DNA of 64,000 nt from Zygnema cylindricum (lineage: Eukaryota; Streptophyta; Zygnematophyceae; Zygnematales; Zygnemataceae): NCBI GenBank assembly GCA_037447655.1, contig JBBHKE010003399.1:1-64000 (forward strand), in the 5' to 3' direction. Under the pieces are notes generated by a model. It made no database searches. It was not told the origin of the DNA and saw nothing but the letters and a program-made list of their open reading frames with translations. Positions 56,280-64,000 of this stretch are shown piece after piece. Position 1 is the stretch's first letter; the number at the start of each line of letters is the position of its first letter. The translations under genes and the position numbers were made by a program.

Positions 56280-57367
56280 CTCCCCATCCTCTTCCTTAGA
56301 GGACTCGTCCTGGGTCTCTCATTCCCCTTTTGTGACCACAAGTGCCTTATTCTTACCTCCAGATGAACCCCCTCCACGGTTCTCGCGGAGCCTCAACTTT
56401 GACTGTTTGACAGAATCCGCTATGAAGTGTCTCAACTTATTGCAAAAATGACCGAGAACCTTTGGGGGCCTCGGTTCTCTAGAGTGATCTCTTTCTCCTT
56501 TGTACGGCTTCTTCGAGACCTTCCCCCACTGGTGGGCTCTATCACCTAGAGGTTGAATGCTCTTTCCTCTAGAAATTTAAATCGTCCTCTCATGCACAAG
56601 TATCATTCAGACTAGTGTATTTCACTTCCATGAGATGTCATTCATTTCGTGCACTCGGTAAACCATGTTATCATACTCGTCAGGTAATTTGTTAATGTGG
56701 GTGTTGACTTTCATCTTCAATATACCTGTCCACCCGGCACTCTCCATCTCCATATATAAACAAGAGAGATCATTATAGTAGTCCAACAATTTTCCCCCTT
56801 TGTAAATATAATTCCCTAACTTTTGCTCAGCCAAATGGAGTTCACGAATCGTACCAGCTCTATAGATCTCCACTAAGCTCATCTAGAACTCCTCGGCCTT
56901 GAAAATGTGAAGATGGGGTGTTGCCAAAGCTTGTGTGAGATGTTTCAAAATGAAGTCTTTGGCAGCCATGTTGATATCTTCTCACGTTTGGGTATCGTTC
57001 TCCGCAGTCGTGACGGCCGCCGCTCCGGTGTTGTGAGAATAGAAGTAAGAGGTGTCTCCTTCTCTTTCCCTTTTTCAGACACACTAGTGTCCCCATCCTC
57101 TGCCTCCTCAGTTGAATCAGATGTTGCTGCAGAAAACCTTTAATCACCAAACCCTGGTGGGGTTCCCTGTGGTGGACGTTTCACTGAAAATACCCCGGTA
57201 TTGTTTCTCGCACAAAGCTCTATCATCATGGCTTCCCAATAAATGAACCCAAATCTGTTGAAAATGGGCACCCTCGAGGGTGGGCCTATAACCTGCAATT
57301 CGATGTCCTCCATTAGATCATAAAATTTAGTAAGGCTCAAGGTAATTTTTAGCCAAGCCACTATCAA
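56280..57367 (-). pseudogene. Element C gag
   Basis: Starts MEDIELQVIGPPSRVPIFNR at 57313; the first 20 bases are LTR and the next codons are the primer site. A stop follows at 57140 (after PPGFGD). 56882-56622 has SLVEIYRAGTIRELHLAEQK, LDYYNDLSCLYMEMESAGW and LPDEYDNMVYRV, the copia gag (UBN2-like) domain. A zinc-knuckle region near 56440 is degraded. Confidence 0.75.
57281..57293 (-). other. Half-tRNA type primer-binding site of element C
   Basis: Minus strand GGTTATAGGCCCA(CCC) follows the LTR end directly. It differs by one base from GGTTATGGGCCCACC, the complement of a plant-type initiator tRNA-Met anticodon arm. The second copy reads CATTATGGGCCCACC at 61234. Confidence 0.75.
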
Positions 57368-58288
57368 CCACGGCTACTGATGCTCAAGGAGACAAGCTGA
57401 CAATTTGATTGCACCCGTGTGTAGTGTGGATTCTCTTGAGTCCGTACCAAAAAAGGAATTACAGAAATCGGCCAATCAATGGATGAATTAGAAAGCGGCA
57501 AAACAAGTTCTTTTGGGGGAGAGGCAATTACATACAGAATTCTCTAAGGACTAAACCTCACTCACAACCCCCATCTACTTGAGTACGAACCAATCATAGG
57601 ACTGTATAGTACAGAAAGGTACTATGGACAGTGTCCTTTCTTTACGGTTTGTGTACGATAAGGCTATTAGGTGGACGCCAGTCTCCTTTAGACTCGTTCA
57701 TTTGTACCCCGGGATTCCAATGTCCTAATGTTTTCTAGCCACATGGAGCCAAGTCATGTCGCGCCTGAATGACGCCAATGCGGCCATTGCTGAATCTCGG
57801 CGTCGGTATGAGTTGTCGGATCCACATCGACTTTTAATCTTAGCCGTCGAACAAATGTCCGGTTTGTTTGTTTCGTGTGTGACGTGTTCGTACCGTGTGT
57901 TTAACTCGTCTCTATGCTCTCTATCTGTAGTTCCGTTAAATGAACTAGATCATCTAAACAATGTTTAAATATATATCACACCTTATGTACTCTAAGGAAC
58001 TCCTATGTTAGACCGGTTAGAGCTAACGGCTAAGCCTCGCTCTGTCGGTCGGAGGTTCGAATCCTGTTGGACACAACCTTTTATTGAGTAATTGATGTCA
58101 CTCTTTAGTCGTGCCTATGAAGCTGAGGCAGCAATGGCTCCACCACCCTCTCTTTCATTTAGTGACTACAATAAGTATGGGGGATAAAGAGAAGAGGTGG
58201 TGGTAGAATGCCTGCAATTTTTCTTTCCTTTTTTTCACTAAGCTATTTAGACCTAAAAAATACTCCATAAATCTAGTGATTTTCAACA
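57294..58288 (-). repeat. 5' LTR of element C copy 1
   Basis: 995 bp; matches 60230-61233 over its length. Contains an antisense tRNA-like module (58005-58235) and the ATG of gag 20 bases before its end. Confidence 0.8.
58005..58235 (+). ncRNA. tRNA-like Pol III module inside the C LTR, antisense
   Basis: On the plus strand, opposite to the element, GGTTAGAGC (end of a D arm) is followed by a stem (AACGG/CTGT) with a 12-base loop, GGTC, and the perfect B box GGTTCGAATCC at 58054-58064. Downstream, about 150 bp of conserved DNA ends in T5 and T7 runs (58218-58236) that could terminate Pol III. The 5' half of the D arm and the acceptor stem are not convincing, so it is tRNA-derived rather than a tRNA gene. 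The same module is at 60281-60520. Confidence 0.45.
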
Positions 58289-58530
58289 CTTTGTCGATTC
58301 TACAACAAGTTAGCAGATAGGGCGGCAGCCTACTCTGGACTACATAGGACCCAGGACAAATTCCGCGCATGTTAAACCTTTTTGGTAAAATGACCTATTG
58401 TCGTTTACACCGTTTGTCACCTTAGCCCACAAAGTGGCAGCCATGGTTTCCTTCTCTCTGACTCTCTCCCTCTTTATCAAGAGTCTAACAAAGGATAAGT
58501 TAACTATGAATTACCCCTTTCAACAATATC
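58289..58530 (-). mobile_element. Old C-family LTR, second half
   Basis: Continues 51530-52088 across the insertion: CGATTCTACAACAA, GTTAGCAGATAGGGCGGC, GGCAGCCATGG, TTTCCTTCTCTCTGACTC match 60520-60360 in reverse. The tRNA-like part is strongly decayed. Confidence 0.55.
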
Positions 58531-58598
58531 GATTATTGGGTATCCAAAATTAGGTACAAATCGAATATCGGTGAGTGGCCTTTGATACATAACACCAC
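58531..58598. mobile_element. hAT-type MITE, right-end fragment
   Basis: ATCGATTATTGGGTATCCAA, AATTAGGTACAAATCGAATATCGG and GATACATAACACCA match the right end of the copy at 28070. Confidence 0.6.
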
Positions 58599-60229
58599 CA
58601 TGAAGTACAAAGTCACAAATGGAACGGATGATAAATATAGATGACATGTGCGCATATTACATAAAGAGTAAAAAAACAAATAATACGCATACTAAGTATT
58701 GAACGATTTTGAAATGTTAATAAATGCGTACTCTTCTTTGTACCTATACATTTTTCGTACATTTACGCCTAATTTTCATATATTTCCGTAACTTTTAAGG
58801 TTATTAAGGGGGTTTTAGGGTTTTTATGGTATATTGTCGCACATTCCTGTATATTTTAGTACAACACCCTCACATTTTTGTACATATACATTTTTTTTTG
58901 GGATTTTTAAGGGGGGGGTTTAAGGTTTTTGGTGTACATTATTTTACGTTCCCGTATATTTGAGTAAATTTGCCTTAGATTTTTTATACTTTTCGTGTTT
59001 TAGGGTACACGTTCTACATTTTTGTATGTTTTATATTTATTTTAGAGTTTTTTCTGGATTTTTGAAATTCACAGTTTTCGTAAATTTATAAACAGCAAAA
59101 ACAAGATGAAATTAACGAAAAGTACATTATTTACAAATATTGCGTAATTTTCGTAAAAAAATTGAAATACGTATGAATTGGACAACTAGGATGACAAATG
59201 TATTATACTTTTCTGTATTGGTATCCATATGCCTATAATCAATATTTACCTATTTTTGACCTGCCGATAATGGAGACATTAGTTCAATATATAGATAAAA
59301 GAATGATCAAGATAAATTTCAAATGTATCGAAAAAAAAATCGGCAAAAATCTACAACCATAAGTTGGTTCTTTCGTATTGAATGGTTTGTAATTTTTTTT
59401 CCAAAAGCTACCCCGCCACATTGCGATAGTCATTTTGTATTTTATCTCCAAACCAAGTTTCTGTACTATTCGTATAGGTACCACCCCAACTGATAACTAA
59501 CAACGATGATTATTTTTGGATCCAAAAGATTTATCGGGACACCTTATAGTTCGATAACTATACTTATTGTTATCAATAAAATCGCGATATGTACTTTACC
59601 GCAATATAAACTTAGATAAATGAAAACCTATAAGCGTTTTAACCTAGCGACACTCTGATACATCGTGGCGAATATATATGGAAAAATCGGCCGATTTATT
59701 GACAATATATCGCTATATTGAGCTACTTGGTATATTGAAACAAACAATTTTAGGGTATTTAATATTAGGCACACATTGAATATCAACAAGTGGCCTACAA
59801 TATGCAACAACACTAAAAACACCATTAAATTTATTGTCATATTTAAACTTTAAATGTTCCCTGGTTTGTAAGCTTTTTCTTTTCGACCCACTAAGACTTG
59901 CTACTATGGTTGTGTCTCCATGTAATCGATACTTTGAAGAAGTATTTTGGACTCTACTTAAGATTCTCCATACTACTTTGAATTGCGTCCCAATGTGCAA
60001 AATTGAAACCATAATTTTGACATGTGACGATTGTAGACATAGGTACAACTTTGTGAGGGTTGAAGACGACTACAAAATTTCCCACAATTGGTGACACCAA
60101 CTAAAACACAGACAATTATAGGTGTCTAGATTTTTGTATTTTTGTGAAATTGTCGATGTTTAGGGTTTTGTGATATTGTGATGCCATAATTACTGTGACA
60201 ACGCCAATGCCACAAATCCAACTAATTTT
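58599..60229. other. AT-rich DNA with a second hAT fragment, no gene
   Basis: 59560-59815 matches the hAT MITEs (ATCGCGATATG, TATATTGAGC, ending GCAACAACACTA). The rest is AT-rich, with T-rich and G-run stretches near 58900; nothing else recognised. Confidence 0.5.
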
Positions 60230-60280
60230 TATTGAAATATCTAGATTTATAGGTTATTTTCTAGGTCTAGTTAGATTAGT

Positions 60281-60520
60281 GAAAAAGGAAAAGAAAAGCG
60301 TAGGCAGTCTGCCTCCACCTCCTCTCTCTTGCCCCCATACTTGTTGTAGTCACTGAAAGAAAGAGAAAGCGGTGGAGCCATGGCTGCCTCAGCTCCATAG
60401 TCAAGACTGCAGAGTGACATAAGTCACTCTCAACAAATTGTTGAGTCGGACAGGAGTCAAACCTCCGACCGACAGAGCGAGGCGTAGCCGTCAGCTCTAA
60501 CCGGTCTGTTGTATAAATTC
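60281..60520 (-). ncRNA. tRNA-like Pol III module inside the C LTR, copy 2
   Basis: On the minus strand, antisense to the element: CCGGTTAGAGC, stem GACGG/CTGTC with a 12-base loop, GGTC, GGAGG, B-box-like GGTTTGACTCC, conserved downstream DNA, then T4-T4-T5 runs near 60281-60298. Stem pairing is better here than in copy 1, but the B box has two changes. Confidence 0.45.
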
Positions 60521-61010
60521 GTTAGTTTACATAGGGTGTGATATTTTCATTTAAATTATCTTTAGAACTATAATCCAATTAACGGAATGACAGATGAGGG
60601 ATATAGAAATTAGTTGATATACCGTGCGATTATGATCACGCACGATACAAATGACTCGGACATTTATTTTCAATGGCTAACATTGAAAGCAGGTTCCGAT
60701 CCAACAACACATACTGATGTTAATATTGCGGAATGACAGCTTTGGTGGTTTCCTGTCGTTGCATGACATGGCACCACGTGGCAAGATAACATTGGGAAGC
60801 GGGAATTTCGAGGAGCATAGGGACGAATCCAAAGGAGACAAGCGTCCACTCAATGGTGTTGCCGTACACAGGTTGTACAGAAAAAACATGGGCCGTAGAA
60901 CCTTTATGTACGGAATAGTCATATAATTGGATCGTACGTTAGTAGATAGGGGTTGTGAGAGGGGTTTAAGGAGTTAGTGTTTTAAGGTAGCACCTCTCTT
61001 TGAGAGAGTT

Positions 61011-61017
61011 TGTATAA
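61011..61017 (+). promoter_or_regulatory. TATA box of the C LTR
   Basis: TATAAAA-like TGTATAAAAC is kept as CTTGTATAGAAAC in the 3' LTR of copy 1. It is about 215 bases before the LTR end and about 500 bases from the antisense tRNA-like module. Confidence 0.5.
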
Positions 61018-61233
61018 AACTGGCATCTATGCCGCTTCATAATTTATTGTCTGGTTAGGGGTTTTCAGTGATTCTTTTTGCTGTGGACTCAAGGGAGTCC
61101 TCAGTGCACAAGGGTGATGCCAAGTTGGCGATATGTTTGCTTTGGCAGCAATGGTTGAAGTTTAAAGTGGGCTAGTTAAAACTGCCTAGAGGCTTTCTAA
61201 ATTCTATGGTTGAATAGAGGATACATATTTGCA

Positions 61234-62224
61234 CATTATGGGCCCACCCTCTAGGGTGCCCATCTTCAATGGATTTGGGTTCATTTATTACGAAGACATG
61301 ATGACAAGGGCTTTGAGCAAAAAAAGATACAGGGGTATTGTAAGTGGACAAATGAAACTTCCACCTTAGGGAACCCCAGCAGGGTTTGGTGGATTAAGGT
61401 TTTCTGCAGCAACATCTACTACAACGTAGGAGGAAGATCATGAGGACAACACTGTGTTCAAAAAGGGGAAATAAAAGGAGACACCTATTGATCCTATTGC
61501 TTTAGTTCCCACGGCACCCGGAGCGGCGATAGTGAAGACCGTAGGGAACGACACCCAAATGTGCGGAGACACCAACATGGCTGCCAAAAACTTCATTCTG
61601 AGACACCTCACTCAAGCTTTGGCAACTTCCCGTCTTCAAGTTTACAAGGTCGAGGAGTTGTGGGTGAGTTTAGTGGAGATCTATAGAGCTTGTACGATTC
61701 AAGAGCTCCAGCTGACCAAGCAAAAGTTGGGAAATTATACTTACAAAGGGTGAAAGATGCTAGAATAGTGTAATGATCTCTCATGTTTGTATATGGAGAT
61801 GGAGAGTGCCGGGTGGACAGGTACAATAAAGATGAAAGTTAACACTCTCATCATTAAGTTACCTGGTAAGTATGAGAACTTAGTGTACCGAGTACAAGAA
61901 ATGACTGAGATTTCATACAAGTGGAAAACTATGGTCTTGGTGATATTTATGCACGAGAACACGTTTCAGATTAGGAGATGAGGAAAGAGCATTCAAGCTC
62001 TAGTTGCCGAAGCAAACCGGTGGAGACAAGACCCAAAAATACCGTACAAAGGAGAAAGATATCAGTTTGGAGGACCGAGGCCCCCTAAGGGCCTTTGTCA
62101 TTTTTGCAAAAAATCCGGACACCTCATCGCAAATTATGTCAAGCTGTCGAAGCTGAGGCTCCAAGAGAACCGTGGAGGGGGTTCTTCCGGAGGGAAAAAA
62201 AAGGCAATTTCGGTCACAAAAGTG
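61234..62224 (+). pseudogene. Gag remnant of element C copy 2
   Basis: GPPSRVPIFNGFGF-like frame fragments follow the primer site. 61532-61753 has DTQMCGDTNMAAKNFILRHL, LQVYKVEELWVSLVEIYRA and LTKQKLGNYTYKG, a copia gag domain. A stop at 61751, then MEMESAGWTGTIKMKVNT and LPGKYENLVYRVQEM. A zinc knuckle CHFCKKSGHLIAN near 62098 has lost its last cysteine (Tyr). The remnant ends where element D begins. Confidence 0.75.
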
Positions 62225-63224
62225 TGTTGTTCTACAACCACAGTTGCAAGTGGAGGTCCACCAATAGTAGTAGATGTAGATATAGAGTTCAACAAAAGCT
62301 ACCAGATATCCTATCAAACAACCAACTTTGATATAACATAGAAAGTATTCACAATGTCCATATAACACCAAAATCCAAACTAATACAGTATCACATGCAG
62401 TCTTCCAATTCCCAAAATTGAAGCCCAATTGAACGAGTATACCATAAGATAAAACGCTTAGAAGTTTCCCAAAAACAGTTCCTTTAGAGAGTTAGATCTC
62501 AATACTGGATAATTACAATTTTGGCTAAGTCCTAGCTTTATACTCACGAAGAGTATCTACTAAAACCTAACTAATTAGATGTCTACACCTGGTACAACAA
62601 CACTGTACTATATTACGACAAAGTACCAAATCAGTACGATATTGTACTGTGAATACATCCAAACCCTATTTAGCTACTAGACAAACATATCTTTAGTGGA
62701 ACACTAAATTCTAATATGCTACGCTACAAACTACTGTATTTCAGATATGTAAATAGTTTCCCGTACAATAGTGTTTAAGATACTTAGTCAGCAGTGAATG
62801 CTAGAGTCTAGCCGACTGTTGATTAAGTGGTCCATGTCACTTGAGGTCGTACAAAGTGATGAGTCATTTTGTGGTCCCACGTGAATCTCGTCCATTCACT
62901 CGATTCACATCGACGGTCGTTGTTTGAATGTTGCACCAATATTCTCCTTGAAAATTGGTTGAGTCTTTGTCCGTCCGATTCTTCAACAGTATTCATTCGA
63001 TGTGTGACGGGTGGTAAAGCGCCCAGGCGCCTTTCCGACAAATCTGTATGATGTTCATTTTCTGACGCGTTTCCCTGCAAAGGTACAATACACTCAAAAG
63101 GTACTACGAATACATTCACACTAAATGAGGTAAGTATAACAATTTACCCGGACCAAAAATATTCTAAGTACTTGGTCTCTCCTCACAGCTTTGCTTACAA
63201 ATCATTAAGATTTTTATTCCAGCA
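62225..63224 (-). repeat. 3' LTR of element D
   Basis: Exactly bounded by the purine tract on one side and by CAACA at the junction with the element C gag remnant on the other. It includes a copy of the first gag codons (with ATG changed to ATA). Confidence 0.65.
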
Positions 63225-63247
63225 CTCCCCTAAATCTTTAGACTCAC

Positions 63248-63681
63248 TTACTCACTCAACCCAATAAACTTTTTGAAATACTGCAACTTAGAAACTGGAA
63301 GAGCTTTAGTCAGCATATTAGCCACCATCTTTTCATCACGTAAATAACTCATTTTTATCACCCTTGCAAGTACATTTTCTCTCACAAAGTGTAATTTGAC
63401 ATCCATATGTTTGCTCTTAAAATGATAACTGGGGTCAGAGGCAATAACAATGGCTGCCTGGTTGTCACACCAGATAACCTGAGGAGCGGATTGCATAGAC
63501 CCGAGTTCTTGCAAAGTGGCCTTAACCCATAAAAGTTCATTGAGGGCAGAACTGGCTGCCATATATTCCGACTCGATCGTAGACTGAGCTGTGACCTTCT
63601 GTAATTTGCTGCTCTAGCAGCTGTTGTTCTACAACCACCGGTGCAGGTGGAGGAGCAGCAGTAGTAGTAGAAGTAGACATG
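63248..63681 (-). pseudogene. Element D gag start fused to RNase H by internal deletion
   Basis: The DNA starts with an ATG at 63679 (MSTSTTTTAAPPPAPVVVEQ), a typical copia gag N-terminus. About 30 codons later it jumps, out of frame, into RNase H: STIESEYMAASSALNELLW, WCDNQAAIVIAS, FKSKHMDVKLHFVRENV, VANMLTKALPV, ending at 63248. Everything between (rest of gag, protease, integrase, RT) is missing. Confidence 0.85.
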
Positions 63682-64000
63682 ATACACTCTCAGAAGCTAT
63701 CAAGAATCCTACCAAACAGCTGTTCTTAAGTGATCACCAATTCTTATACAAGCATCCAAATCTCACAAAACTCTATCAGAATATAGAGTAACATAAACAC
63801 TGACAACTCCCAAAGTTTCAGCACAATTGACCCAACAACACTCAAGATATAATACTCATAAGTTTCCCAAAAACTGTCTGCAGTTTTACTACTTGGAAGT
63901 CTGGATACATAAAAATGCTCTAAGTCCTAAGTCTTATACTTTCGGTGTTCTACCGCCGATAACAGTGTACCTGAGAGGTACGTCCTGAATCAACCCACCT

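Larger units (their letters stand above)
52089..58288 (-). mobile_element. Ty1/copia LTR retrotransposon, element C copy 1
   Basis: On the minus strand: 5' LTR 58288-57294 (TGTTGAAAATCAC...GAATTGCA), half-tRNA-type primer site, gag, protease, integrase, RT start, then a truncated 3' LTR ending ...AAATTGCA at 52089. Flanks CTTTG (58289-58293) and CTGTG (52084-52088) agree in four of five bases. The region from RT YVDD to the first half of the 3' LTR is deleted near 52563. It is inserted in an older LTR of the same family. Confidence 0.8.
60230..61233 (+). repeat. 5' LTR of element C copy 2
   Basis: TATTGAAATATCTAG...ACATATTTGCA, about 1004 bp, followed by the primer site CATTATGGGCCCACC. TATA-like TTTGTATAAAACTGGC at 61009-61024 marks the sense promoter. 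The gag ATG seen in copy 1 is ATA here (61217). Confidence 0.8.
62225..64000 (-). mobile_element. Copia-derived non-autonomous element D (runs off the window)
   Basis: Minus-strand order: 5' LTR (from beyond 64000 to 63622), a 397-bp interior, purine tract GATTTAGGGGAG (63236-63225), 3' LTR 63224-62225 (TGCTGG...AGAACAACA, 1000 bp). Homology between 62225-62600 and 63622-64000 identifies the LTRs. It is inserted in the gag of element C copy 2; target duplication cannot be tested because the far end is outside the window. Confidence 0.7.

Noticed and set aside
58005-58080. A genuine tRNA gene
   Set aside because: The D arm lacks its 5' half, the anticodon-like loop has 12 bases and the acceptor strands do not pair; it sits in an LTR repeat.
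1-64000. CRISPR array, prophage or bacterial operon
   Set aside because: No regular spacer-repeat arrays and no prokaryotic gene organisation; regular repeats found are true tandem repeats without spacers.

Overview
The window is a stretch of repeat-rich eukaryotic nuclear DNA. Introns have GT-AG borders, and nearly everything is transposable-element material or decayed gene copies. There is no bacterial operon structure, no rRNA and no CRISPR array. The lineage cannot be fixed from sequence alone. The primer-binding sites do give a clue: TGGTATCGGAGC resembles the complement of an initiator tRNA-Met 3' end of the ...GATACCA type, and GGTTATAGGCCCACC resembles the complement of an anticodon-arm cut of an initiator tRNA with GGTGGGCCCATAACC. 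Both forms are typical of green plants and streptophyte algae, so a streptophyte alga or relative is my working guess, held loosely.

Layout. 0-8.7 kb: three tandem copies of a segment carrying a PAN/Apple plus EGF-like gene on the minus strand. Copy 1 reads open, copies 2 and 3 are broken, and a 405-bp tandem array and a solo LTR lie between. 8.7-10.7 kb: a decayed papain-family cysteine protease. 11.3-17.3 kb: Ty1/copia element A with both LTRs. 17.7-18.2 kb: a CCTCCCT array. 18.7-19.3 kb: a partial copy of a membrane-protein gene. 20.3-25.8 kb: copia element B with target duplications. 26-30 kb: two solo LTRs, a Harbinger-type MITE and a hAT-type MITE. 31.4-32.6 kb: pyrimidine-rich DNA ending in an assembly gap. 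33.5-42.2 kb: a cluster of three PIF/Harbinger elements, including a nearly complete 7.2-kb element with a Myb-like gene and a DDE transposase. 42.9-46 kb: the only complete-looking host gene, a four-exon type I membrane protein. 46-51 kb: simple repeats, a solo LTR and MITEs. 51.5-64 kb: nested copia elements C and D.

How the parts relate. Families B and C (and probably D) place the gag start codon inside the LTR and read through the primer-binding site. B and C appear to use an internally cut initiator tRNA as primer, while A uses the classical 3'-end site. The C-family LTR (about 1 kb) carries an antisense tRNA-like module with a B box and T-run terminators. It is present in two LTR copies and in degraded form in a third, so it is a family trait; I regard it as the most novel signal here. 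The Harbinger element, its deletion-derived MITE and a second MITE into which it jumped can be ordered by their TTA target duplications and by an unoccupied relative of the target at 47.4 kb.

Most retroelement reading frames carry stops or frameshifts. Candidate living genes are the membrane protein at 42.9-46 kb and perhaps the first PAN/EGF gene. Coordinates of decayed elements are approximate; TSD-supported borders are given to the base.
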